DNA of 64,000 bases, taken from the NCBI RefSeq assembly GCF_024055795.1, contig NZ_JAMXMY010000001.1, forward strand, positions 620,001-684,000, given 5' to 3'. The position numbers were made by a program, and so were the translations under genes. The first letter of the stretch is position 1, and every line of letters starts with the position of its first letter. Positions 10,592 to 18,350 of the stretch are shown one piece after another. The notes under the pieces were generated by a model, which saw nothing but the letters and a program-made list of their open reading frames with translations, had not been told where the DNA came from and did not search any database. Source of the DNA: Actinoallomurus purpureus. GTDB taxonomy: Bacteria; Actinomycetota; Actinomycetes; Streptosporangiales; Streptosporangiaceae.

Positions 10592-11176
10592 GTGGGCGCA
10601 GATAGGCCCGCGATGCTGGCAGGAGTCGTTGATCCAGTGATCTGTATTCGGTCGCGCTGGCGGTCCCGGTCCGCGGGCCAGATCACGGTGCTGGTGCTCG
10701 CGGTGCTGCGCCACGATCAGCGCGCCGCCGACCTGGACGGCGGCAACCAGGTCTCGGCCACGACCATCCGCCGCTGGACCGATGAGGTGATCGCCCTGCT
10801 GGCGGCGAAAGCTCCGTGCCTGGACCGCGCCCTGAAGAAGATCGCCCGCCGGGGTGCAGCGAGCGAGGTCAAGACCGCCCGCCATGACAAGCTCTGCGCA
10901 CCGCCGGCCTGGGCGCCCTGGCGGACCTCGGCTTCGTTGGCCTGGACGACGACCCCGACGACCCCGGTGGTCATCACCGGGGTCAAGCGGACCCGGAAAG
11001 AGAAGCTCACCGCCGGGCAGAAGTAGGCCAAGCAGCTCATCGCCGCCACCCGCGCCCCCGTCGAGCACGGCTTCGCCGCCTTGAGAAACTGGCGCGTCCT
11101 TACCCGGCTGCGACTGAACCCGGCACGGGCCACGGCGCCGCTGCGCGCCCTGACCGCTCTCGAAGTCGCACGCTGA
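10592..11176 (+). pseudogene. IS5-like (DDE_Tnp_4) transposase, degenerate
   Basis: The first part reads ITVLVLAVLRHDQR, then TTIRRWTDEVIALLAAKAP and LDRALKKIARRG, the N-terminal HTH region of IS5-group transposases. The region that should follow, with the first catalytic Asp, is deleted, and the frame resumes at KTARHDKL. An in-frame TAG at 11024-11026 interrupts the frame. After it the typical C-terminus (APVEHGFAALRNWRVLTRLR) continues to a TGA at 11176. Deletion plus nonsense codon make it inactive. Inverted repeats were not identified. Confidence 0.7.
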
Positions 11177-11233
11177 AGACAGACGATCAACCCCGCGGAC
11201 CACCGCCCACCAACAGTTCTGCGCGGACCCTGG

Positions 11234-11362
11234 TCAGCCGGGGTAGCGGGCCTCGTTGTCCAGGCGCTTGACGAACATCCGGGCCGCACGCATCGGGCCG
11301 ACTGTGTGTGAACTCTACGGGCCGATGCCGATCGAGAACAGGTCGAAAACGCTGACCGCCAT
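11234..11362 (-). pseudogene. sdaA: L-serine dehydratase (sdaA) N-terminal relic with nonsense codon
   Basis: Reading leftwards from the ATG at 11360-11362 gives MAVSVFDLFSIGIGP, a TAG, then SSHTVGPMRAARMF. This is the strongly conserved start of iron-sulfur L-serine ammonia-lyase, in which a Ser codon has become TAG. After RLDNEARYPG a TGA ends the frame, and the remaining about 420 codons are absent. A GAGAGG ribosome binding site is still present 9-14 nt upstream. The enzyme normally converts serine to pyruvate. This is a dead 5' fragment stranded between transposase debris and an ABC exporter. Confidence 0.75.
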
Positions 11363-11404
11363 GCTGGGTGCCTCTCACGCCTTTGTGTTGAGGGAGAAAC
11401 GCCG

Positions 11405-11449
11405 GAATGCCGACCTCCCGAGGGGATCAACCGGGGGAGGTCGGCATTC
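11405..11449. terminator. Strong hairpin terminator
   Basis: A perfect 15-bp inverted repeat (arms 11405-11419 and 11435-11449, 15-nt loop) lies just beyond the 3' end of the FtsX-type permease gene. It is followed on the plus strand by TGTTCTT. It would terminate the leftward ABC transcript and may work in both directions. Confidence 0.7.
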
Positions 11450-11505
11450 TGTTCTTGCCGCCGTGCAGTGCCCAGCACCGCTGTTGCTGCGGCGACCGGC
11501 GGCTC

Positions 11506-13911
11506 CTACTCGGTCCGCAGCGCGGTGGCGGTCCGGGAGCGTGCCGCCCAGCTGGCCGGCAGCAGCGCCCCGAGCAGGGCGATCACGATCCCGCCGGCCA
11601 GCAGGGGGAGGAGCATCCCGGCTGTGTAGGTGTGGGTCACGCTCGGCGGCAGGTGGCGGCCGATCGCGTTCCCCATCGGGGTCAGTGTCGCCTTCTCCAC
11701 CGCGACCCCGATCGGTACCCCGATCAGCCCGGCGATCAGGCCGGTGAATGTCACCGAGGTCAGAACCATCGCGATGGTCTGCTTGGGTGTCATCCCGAGG
11801 GCCTTGAAGATCCCCAGGTCATGGACCCGCTCCCGGGTGTCCTGCACCACGGTGTTCAGCACTCCGAGCGCGGCGACCGCGATCAGCATCAGCGTGAGCG
11901 TGGCCACCAGGGCGCCCATGGTGATCACCACGAGGTTGTTCCCGCCCGAGCTCGGCTGGACCGAGGCGTTCAGCGGGGTCAGCGCGGCGGCGGCCGAGGT
12001 GGACCAGTCCGATCCCTTGACGTTCGAGGCCAGCTCGACGTTGAACATGTCGATGCGCGGAGTCAGACCGGCGGCGCTGAAAGTATCCGCGTCCGTCATG
12101 ACCGTGTAGTCGCCCAAATTGGTGTCGAACTCGATGCCGACGACCTTCAGTGACGTTCGCTTGTTCCGCTGCATCACGGTGACGTCGTCACCGACGTGGA
12201 TCCCCGCCGCCGTGGCCAGCTTGTCGCCGACGACGGCCTCGCCGGGCGCCGAGTACCAGCGGCCCGACAGCAGCTCCAGGTTCGTCCAGGAGAAGTCGCC
12301 GCTGACCGTGAACACCTTCGGCGTTTCGCCGCCGGGCGGCGCGCCGACCATGGTCGCGCCGCTGTCGCCCCAGCCGAACGCGGCCTTCGTGCCCGGGGTC
12401 TTGGCGAGCGCGGCGGCCACCTTGGGGGCGTCCAGGTACTGGTGGCGCGGGTCGTTGGGGCCGTAGAGACCCCAGGGCTTGCCTACGTCGGCTGTGGGTA
12501 TCACGTACGCCGACGCGTGGTTGAAGCCTGAGGTGGTGGCTTGCAGGTACTTGCTGAACCCGGCCTTCAGCCCCACCGCGAAGGTGAGGCTCACCGCGCC
12601 GAGCAGCACCGCCGCACCGACCAGTACGGCCCGGGCCGGCTTCGCGAAGGGCTGTGCCAGTCCCAGCGACATGGCCCGGGGCAGCGGCAGCCGCGAGGCC
12701 AGACGTTGCACCGTCCGACCGCGCCCGGCCTTGGGGGCGCGGCCGGCCAGCAGGGCCTGGACCGCCGGCATGCGGCCGGCCCGCAGTGCCGGGATCGAAG
12801 CCGTGACGCCGACGACCAGCAGGGTGCCCAGCGCCACCACGGCGCTGACCCACAACGGAATCGTGGCACTGGCCGCGCCGAACTGCTTGGTGGCCTCGTC
12901 CAGGATCGGCACGGCCAGGAGGTTGCCGAAAACCGTGCCGAGCACCACGCCGAGTGTCGCCGGGATCATGGCCTGCGCGGTGTAGGCGCGGGCCACCTGC
13001 GAAGGGGTGAAGCCCAACGACTTCAGAATCCCGATGCGCCGGATTCCCGAGGCCACAGCCCCGCTGACCACGATCGAGATGATCAGTACCGACAGGATCA
13101 GCCCGAAGATCCCGAAGGCGACCAGGAACGGCACGTAGGCCTTGGCGTTGCCGGTCACCTGCCATTCCGCGGTCAGGTACGACTGTCCGGCCTCGACCGT
13201 GCCGGGTGGCGCGGCGGCGGCCACCGCCCGCTTGTCGGTGGCGATGTCGGCGTCGGTCCCGGCCTTGGCGAACCGGTAAAGCATCTGCTCGTCGGCCTTG
13301 GCACCGGCGGCGGTGAGCCGCGCGAAACCGTCGGCGGTGGCGAAGGCGGTCGCGCTGCTGGTCACCGAGTCGGCGAAGCCGACGACCTTGAACGACGGCC
13401 TGCCCGGCAGAGAGGAGAACACCACCGAACCGCCGAAGCAGTCGATGGCATAGTGCTGCCACGGCAGGGCGATCTCGCCCGGGCCGGTCGGCCAGCGCCC
13501 CCGGGTCAGCGCCAACTGATCCATCCCGGAGGTGCTCCCCAGGTCGGGCCGGGTGGTGACGGTGATCGGACCGTTGTCGTGACCGGCCCAAGCCTTCTTG
13601 GGGCAGTCGGTTCCGATGGTCGTGTCCAGGGCGGCGGCGATCGGGTACGGGCCGGACGCCTCGGTGACGCCGGCGGCGTGCGCGGTGGCGGCGGCCTGCG
13701 CGGCCGTGACCTTCGAGCCGTCGAACTGGACCGCCAGGTGAGCCCCGTTCCGAGCACTGAAAGCGTGCTCGAACGGGGCCTGCACGACGGTCAGCAGGCC
13801 GAGGGAGAGTACTGAGGACGTCACCGCGGCGAACGTCGTCAGGGCCATGACGAGGGACTGGACCCGACGCCGGCCCACGCCGGAGCGTACGACCTTGCCA
13901 AGGGCACTCAC
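11506..13911 (-). CDS. ABC transporter permease, FtsX family
   Basis: 801 residues. TM1 is near residues 18-40, followed by a large extracytoplasmic domain and two FtsX-type permease domains of three TM helices each (about residues 245-370 and 670-795), the usual MacB/FtsX-like duplicated layout of actinobacterial peptide or drug exporters. It starts with GTG at 13911, which overlaps the stop of a 29-codon ORF (GTGA). The ATPase gene lies immediately upstream. The divergent histidine kinase/response regulator pair is the probable controller, a common arrangement for cell-envelope antibiotic-sensing exporters. Confidence 0.9.
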   Translation of the reverse strand: MSALGKVVRSGVGRRRVQSLVMALTTFAAVTSSVLSLGLLTVVQAPFEHAFSARNGAHLAVQFDGSKVTAAQAAATAHAAGVTEASGPYPIAAALDTTIGTDCPKKAWAGHDNGPITVTTRPDLGSTSGMDQLALTRGRWPTGPGEIALPWQHYAIDCFGGSVVFSSLPGRPSFKVVGFADSVTSSATAFATADGFARLTAAGAKADEQMLYRFAKAGTDADIATDKRAVAAAAPPGTVEAGQSYLTAEWQVTGNAKAYVPFLVAFGIFGLILSVLIISIVVSGAVASGIRRIGILKSLGFTPSQVARAYTAQAMIPATLGVVLGTVFGNLLAVPILDEATKQFGAASATIPLWVSAVVALGTLLVVGVTASIPALRAGRMPAVQALLAGRAPKAGRGRTVQRLASRLPLPRAMSLGLAQPFAKPARAVLVGAAVLLGAVSLTFAVGLKAGFSKYLQATTSGFNHASAYVIPTADVGKPWGLYGPNDPRHQYLDAPKVAAALAKTPGTKAAFGWGDSGATMVGAPPGGETPKVFTVSGDFSWTNLELLSGRWYSAPGEAVVGDKLATAAGIHVGDDVTVMQRNKRTSLKVVGIEFDTNLGDYTVMTDADTFSAAGLTPRIDMFNVELASNVKGSDWSTSAAAALTPLNASVQPSSGGNNLVVITMGALVATLTLMLIAVAALGVLNTVVQDTRERVHDLGIFKALGMTPKQTIAMVLTSVTFTGLIAGLIGVPIGVAVEKATLTPMGNAIGRHLPPSVTHTYTAGMLLPLLAGGIVIALLGALLPASWAARSRTATALRTE

Positions 13912-13997
13912 CGGCTCACCGCCGGCAGCAGGCGGGCCATGGCCCGGAAACCGACCTCGAAGAGGCGCCGGGGCATCGGCGGCTTGCGCAGCGTCAT
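13908..13997 (-). CDS. 29-aa coupled small ORF between ATPase and permease
   Basis: An ATG at 13995-13997 overlaps the ATPase stop (ATGA), and its TGA at 13908-13910 overlaps the permease GTG start (GTGA). The frame encodes 29 residues, basic at the N-terminus (MTLRKPPMPRRL) and amphipathic afterwards. The exact double overlap means ribosomes could pass through all three frames by termination-reinitiation. It could be a real small accessory peptide or a remnant of the permease N-terminus. Expression is unproven. Confidence 0.45.
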   Translation of the reverse strand: MTLRKPPMPRRLFEVGFRAMARLLPAVSR

Positions 13998-14740
13998 TCG
14001 ACCGCTCCCGCCGGACGGGTCAGCGACGAGTAGGCGGCCAGGCCGGCACCCCTGCCGCTGTTGACGACGTCCCGCTCGACCGCGCCGTCCACCAACTCGA
14101 TCGTGCGACGCGCGGTGCTCGCGGCCAGCTGCACGTCGTGGGTCACCAGCAGGATGGTCTGACCCTCGCTGTTCAGGTCCAGTAGCAGTTGGCGCACGTC
14201 GGCGGCCGAGCTCGAGTCGAGCGCGCCGGTGGGCTCGTCGGCCAGCAGCAGCGCCGGCTTGTTCATCAGGGCCCTGGCCACCGCCACCCGCTGCCGTTGC
14301 CCGCCGGACAGCCGCTGCGGGTAGGCGTTGGCATGCCGGTCGATGCCCAGCGAGCCGAGCAGCTCGATGGCCCGGCGCTTCGCTTCGCCCTTGCCCATCC
14401 CGGCCAGCTGCGCCGGGACCATGACGTTGTCCAAGACGGTCAGGTCGTCGAGCAGGTTGAAGAACTGGAAGATCATGCCGATGGACGCCCGGCGGTACTT
14501 CGCCGAGCCGGCCTCACCGAGCTGGTCGACGCGCGTGCCGTTGACCGTCACGGTGCCGCTGGAGGGCTTGTCCAGACCGGCGATCAGGTTCAGCAGGGTG
14601 GACTTGCCGCTGCCGGAATGGCCGAGGATCGCCGCGCATTCACCGGACGCCACGGACAAGGTCACACCGGCTAGCGCGGGTGGGCCGTCGTCGTATTTCT
14701 TTGTCGTATCGACAAGATCGATCAAGGGTGCATTCGTCAT
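13994..14740 (-). CDS. ABC transporter ATP-binding protein (MacB/LolD-type)
   Basis: 248 residues. Walker A GHSGSGKST (about residue 42), Q-loop in FQFFNLLDDLTV, signature LSGGQRQRVAVARAL, Walker B LLLADEPTGALD, and H-switch VTHD are all present, so the ATPase is intact. The start MTNAPLIDLV at 14740 is chosen because upstream codons give no family match. It powers the FtsX-like permease encoded downstream. The 140-bp region shared with the divergent histidine kinase contains GTAC repeats (near 14821) that could bind the response regulator. Confidence 0.92.
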   Translation of the reverse strand: MTNAPLIDLVDTTKKYDDGPPALAGVTLSVASGECAAILGHSGSGKSTLLNLIAGLDKPSSGTVTVNGTRVDQLGEAGSAKYRRASIGMIFQFFNLLDDLTVLDNVMVPAQLAGMGKGEAKRRAIELLGSLGIDRHANAYPQRLSGGQRQRVAVARALMNKPALLLADEPTGALDSSSAADVRQLLLDLNSEGQTILLVTHDVQLAASTARRTIELVDGAVERDVVNSGRGAGLAAYSSLTRPAGAVE

Positions 14741-14881
14741 GGCCCTGAACCTAGGAACGGAACGCTGTCCGTCGCGTCGGCCGGGGGATGTCACCGTTCC
14801 CCAGGCCATCGGCCCGGCGGTGTACCCGCGTACATCCCCGGGGCGACGCGCGGAGCCGACGCCGCTGAATACGATCTCCGT

Positions 14882-16081
14882 ATGGAAGGGCTTCTCCAGC
14901 GTCTCTCAACATCGAGACCCGTGATCTGGCTGATGTCATCACAGGCCGTGGTGCTGGCCACCACCTGCCTCTACGCGCTGGCGCTCTACAAGTCGATGGT
15001 TGCGCACTACGACGACCAGTACCAGTTTTCCAGCCTCGGGGTCTTCCCGACGATGGGGCTGTGCGTCGTGCTCGCCCTGCCGGTTCTGCTGGTGCGCCGT
15101 CTGCCGACGGCGGTCTTCGCGACGATCCTGGGCGAATCGGTCCTCGGCGACATCCTCGGCGCACGGCCCTCGATCGTGTTCTTCCTGATCATCGCCTTGG
15201 GCGGGTACCTCGCCGTCCGGCGCCCGAAGGCCGCCGCCGTCGGCTCCGTCGCGGCCGTCGCGGCCGCGTTCGTCAACGACATGCACGTCCCCGGGCAGTC
15301 CGTCGGCGACGCGGCCCAGTGGGCCGGGCAGTACCCGTTGTGGGTCGCGGTCGCGTGGGTCTTCGGAAGGGTGAACCGCAAACGCCGTGAATACCTCGGA
15401 GCCCTGCGCGAGCAGAGGGCGGCCCGCGCCGTCGTGACCGAGCGGCTGCGGATCGCCCGCGAACTGCACGACAGCGTCGCCCACAGCATCGGGATCATCA
15501 CGGTGCTGTCGGGAGCGGCGGCGCGGGTCGTGGACACCAAGCCCGAGCAGACGCGGCAGGCGTTGACCGGCATCGAGACCACCAGCCGCCAGACGCTGCT
15601 CGAGCTGCAGCGCATGCTCGGGGCGCTCCGCCGCGCCGAGCCGGACGACGCCATGCCGCAGGCCGCTCCGCTGGCGCCGGCCGGCAGCCTGGCCGACGTC
15701 CCGCAGCTCGCCGAACGCACGGCCGACGCCGGGGTGCGGGTCCACGTGACCTGGCGGGGCGAGCAGCGTCCGCTGCCGCCGGAGATCGAACTGTCGGCGT
15801 TCCGGATCATCCAGGAGTCGGTGACGAACGTGGTGCGGCATTCCGGGGCGCGGACGTGCCGGGTCGCGGTCGGTTACGAGCCGGAAGGAGTGACGATCGA
15901 GGTGGTGGACGACGGGGACGACGGTCTCGGCGGGCCAGGCCGTCCCAGGCACTCGACGGCCGGCGGGAGCGGCTTCGGCCTGCTCGGCATGCGCGAGCGA
16001 GTGACGTTGCTGTCCGGCCAGTTCAGCGCGGGCCGGCGTCCGGAGGGCGGATTCCGGGTGGCGGCGAGGCTCCCGGCATGA
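14882..16081 (+). CDS. Sensor histidine kinase (HisKA_3 type)
   Basis: 399 residues: five or six TM segments (about 15-165), a short linker, the HisKA_3 dimerisation domain with phospho-acceptor His196 in ELHDSVAHS, and a HATPase domain with N-box (ESVTNVVRHS) and G-box (GGSGFGLLGMRERV). A short extracytoplasmic region suggests intramembrane sensing or sensing through the adjacent exporter. The gene overlaps the response regulator by 4 bp (ATGA), so the two are translationally coupled. The divergent ABC exporter is the likely regulated target. Confidence 0.93.
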   Translation: MEGLLQRLSTSRPVIWLMSSQAVVLATTCLYALALYKSMVAHYDDQYQFSSLGVFPTMGLCVVLALPVLLVRRLPTAVFATILGESVLGDILGARPSIVFFLIIALGGYLAVRRPKAAAVGSVAAVAAAFVNDMHVPGQSVGDAAQWAGQYPLWVAVAWVFGRVNRKRREYLGALREQRAARAVVTERLRIARELHDSVAHSIGIITVLSGAAARVVDTKPEQTRQALTGIETTSRQTLLELQRMLGALRRAEPDDAMPQAAPLAPAGSLADVPQLAERTADAGVRVHVTWRGEQRPLPPEIELSAFRIIQESVTNVVRHSGARTCRVAVGYEPEGVTIEVVDDGDDGLGGPGRPRHSTAGGSGFGLLGMRERVTLLSGQFSAGRRPEGGFRVAARLPA

Positions 16082-16764
16082 GCGTGCGGGTGCTGCTGGT
16101 CGATGACCAGCCGCTGATGCTGGTCGGGCTCGGGATCCTGATCGGCGACACCGACGACCTGGAGGTGGCCGGGGAGGCCGGCGACGGCCGCGAGGCGGTG
16201 CGCCTGGTGCGTGAGCTGCGGCCGGACGTCGTGGTGATGGACATCCGGATGCCGGGCGTGGACGGGATCGAGGCGACCCGGCAGGCGACCGCCGAACCGG
16301 ACCCGCCCAAGGTGCTGGTGCTGACGACCTTCGACGACGACGAGTACGTCTACGGCGCACTGCGCGCCGGGGCCAGCGGATTCCTGCTCAAGAGCATGGC
16401 CCTGAACGCGATCCTGGACGCGATCCGCGTGGTGGCGGCCGGCGACGCGTTGATCGCGCCGAGCGTCACCCGACGGCTGATCGCCGACTTCGCCGGAACC
16501 TCCGCCACCCCCGCGGCCCCCGCACCGGACACCGAGCCCGCCCAGGGCTCACGTCTCATCGCAGAGATCACCGACCGGGAGCGCGAGGTGCTGGCACTGG
16601 TCGGACAGGGACTGTCGAACACTGAGATAGCCGAGCGGCTGGTGATCAGCGCGGCGACGGCGAAGACCCATGTCGCGCGTCTGTTCGCCAAGCTCGAGGC
16701 TCGGGACCGCGTCCACCTGGCGATCATCGCCTTCGAGACCGGACTCGTGCCCCGTAGACGGTAG
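16078..16764 (+). CDS. LuxR/NarL-type response regulator
   Basis: 228 residues. The receiver domain carries the acidic pair D9-D10, phospho-acceptor D55 in VVMDIRMPG, and K105 in FLLKS. After an Ala/Pro linker (about 142-160) comes a LuxR-type HTH with ITDREREVLALVGQGLSNTEIA. All key residues are intact. The ATG overlaps the kinase stop. Phosphorylated regulator would be expected to act on the shared upstream region of the ABC exporter. The gene ends 30 bp before an IS630 insertion. Confidence 0.93.
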   Translation: MSVRVLLVDDQPLMLVGLGILIGDTDDLEVAGEAGDGREAVRLVRELRPDVVVMDIRMPGVDGIEATRQATAEPDPPKVLVLTTFDDDEYVYGALRAGASGFLLKSMALNAILDAIRVVAAGDALIAPSVTRRLIADFAGTSATPAAPAPDTEPAQGSRLIAEITDREREVLALVGQGLSNTEIAERLVISAATAKTHVARLFAKLEARDRVHLAIIAFETGLVPRRR

Positions 16765-16794
16765 GGCAGGATGAGGGGTGGCGTCCAGAAACTA

Positions 16795-16824
16795 GTGCAG
16801 CGCCGCGTTGATCCTTCGGGGGTT
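16795..16824 (+). repeat. IS630 left inverted repeat (30 bp)
   Basis: Begins GTGCAGCGCCGCG directly after the TA target. It is the exact reverse complement of 18321-18350. Confidence 0.9.
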
Positions 16825-16829
16825 GCCGG

Positions 16830-17159
16830 TCAGCTGGCGGGGTCGCCGAGGTAGAGGCCGACGGCGCAGTCGAGGGCGTCTTCGGGGCTTCCGAAGGACA
16901 GGCCCGTGGGCAGGATGTTGTCCTCGTAGCGTTCGTTGCTGTAGGTGAACAGAGCGAAGCCCCACATCTCGGGGTGGCCGGTGTCCTTGAGCCTGCACAG
17001 TTGCAAGTCGTCTTCGTCGTCGCTGTTGATGAGGGCGTCGATGTAGGCGTATCCGGCCCGCCAACGGACCTTGATCTCGGTGATCTGTGGCCAGCGGGCG
17101 GCATGGGCGGTCAGACGCTGCTGCAAGGCTGCGGCCTTGACGGTGTTCGAGCTGGCCAT
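16830..17159 (-). CDS. IS passenger gene: 109-aa hypothetical protein
   Basis: A compact acidic/aromatic protein without TM segments, starting MASSNTVKAAALQQRL and ending LYLGDPAS. Phrases such as QLCRLKDTGHPEMWGFALF and EDALDCAVGLYL recall a widespread actinobacterial hypothetical family usually of this length. It lies fully inside the IS630 inverted repeats, 6 bp from the left IR, transcribed opposite to the transposase. It is therefore cargo of the element rather than a host gene. Its frame is intact although the transposase is broken. A further in-frame ATG lies 9 bp upstream at 17168. Function unknown; a role in regulating or assisting transposition, or in host fitness, is only speculation. 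Confidence 0.65.
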   Translation of the reverse strand: MASSNTVKAAALQQRLTAHAARWPQITEIKVRWRAGYAYIDALINSDDEDDLQLCRLKDTGHPEMWGFALFTYSNERYEDNILPTGLSFGSPEDALDCAVGLYLGDPAS

Positions 17160-17255
17160 GCCGCCCATCTTGCCTGATCCGCCTCCGGCGACGGCACGCA
17201 CCACCCTGACCACGCAATGATCAGCGGATCAATAAGCTGATCTCGGGGTGGGGCG

Positions 17256-18321
17256 ATGCGGCTGACCAGTCCGTTCACGATCGAACTGACCCGGGCCGAG
17301 CGTGAGGTGCTTGAACGCCTGGCAGACTCGCGCACCGCGCCGTTCGGGCAGGTGCAGCGGGCTTCGGTGATCCTGGCACTGGCCGAGGGAATGTCGAACG
17401 CCGCCACGGCCCGCGCGGCCGGGCGGCATGTGGACACCGTCCGCTCCTGGCGCAAGCGGTTCACCGCCGAGCGGCTGGCTGCGCTCGTCGACCGGCCCCG
17501 GCCGCTGGGGCGGCCCCGGTTGTCCGCCGAGGACAAGCTGCAGGTCATCGCCGCCGCGACCGCCCAACCGCCGACCGCCGACTCCGTGTGGACCCACCGA
17601 CTGCTATCCGATCACCTGCGCCGTTCGGGCCTGGCGGTCTCCGCCTCCCAGGTCGGACGGATCCTGGCCTGCGTCGATCTCAAGCCGCACCTGGTGCGCG
17701 GCTGGCTGACCCGACCAGCCGACCCGGAGTTCTTCACCCGTGCCGCTGACGTGTGCGCGCTCTACGGCACCTGCCCTGCGAACGCGGTGGTGATCAGCGT
17801 GGATGAGAAGACCGGGATCACCGCACGCTCCCGCAAACACCCCGACCAGCCCGGCCGCCCCGGGCAGCGCACCCGCCGGGAGTTCGAGTACATCCGCCAC
17901 GGCACCGTCTCAATCATCGCCGCCCTGAACGTCCACACCGGCCAAGTCCTCACCGAGCGCATCGACCGCAACAACGCCGACACCTTCATCGGCTTCCTAC
18001 GCCAACTCAACGAGTCCATCACCGCCGGCACCAGCATCCACCTGGTCATAACAACGGCTCATCCCACATCGCGAAGAAGACGAAGGCCTGGCTGGCCACC
18101 CGTCCCCGCTTCAAATCCACCACACCCCCGAACACGCCAGCTGGCTCAACCAAGTCGAGCTGTTCTTCTCCACCCTGACCCGACGTCTACTACGCCGCGG
18201 CCAGTTCGCCTCCCGCGACGAACTGGCCGCGGCCATCGACACCTTCGTCTTGGCCTACGACGAACACGACGCCAAGCCCTACCGCTGGACCTACGACGGC
18301 AGCCCACTCAAAGCCGCATGA
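17256..18321 (+). pseudogene. IS630-family transposase, two frameshifts
   Basis: Residues 1-130 carry a helix-turn-helix (GMSNAATARAAGRHVDTVRSW) and linker. The DDE_3 catalytic core begins with ISVDEKTG (first Asp). After IHLV (about 18050) a 1-nt loss removes the second Asp (expected VMDNGSSH). A second 1-nt loss near 18110 (in CGCTTCAAATCC) shifts again, after which the genuine C-terminus (SWLNQVELFFSTL, then YRWTYDGSPLKAA) is read in the third frame to TGA 18319-18321. Without the frameshifts it would be about 355 aa, full length. The unshifted frame runs to 18353 but encodes Pro/Arg-rich nonsense after the first shift. Confidence 0.85.
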
Positions 18322-18350
18322 ACCCCCGAAGGATCAACGCGGCGCTGCAC
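18321..18350 (+). repeat. IS630 right inverted repeat (30 bp)
   Basis: Ends CGGCGCTGCAC directly before TA 18351-18352. Its last base also completes the stop codon of the hydrolase on the minus strand. Confidence 0.9.

Larger units (their letters stand above)
16795..18350 (+). mobile_element. IS630-family element with passenger gene, 1556 bp
   Basis: The element is bounded by 30-bp perfect inverted repeats and flanked on both sides by TA (16793-16794 and 18351-18352), the target duplication expected for IS630/Tc1-type transposition. It is longer than a typical IS630 (about 1.1-1.2 kb). The extra length is a minus-strand 109-codon gene at the left end. The transposase at the right is frameshifted, so the copy is non-autonomous. 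A second, truncated right end of the same element lies at 19701-19811. Confidence 0.88.

Noticed and set aside
11363-11404. Glycine riboswitch upstream of the sdaA relic
   Set aside because: The leader is only about 40 nt before the terminator hairpin, and conserved tandem aptamer elements were not seen.
14939-16360. 473-codon frame opposite the histidine kinase
   Set aside because: Arg/Pro-rich shadow of the coding strand. The kinase and response regulator motifs on the plus strand are complete.
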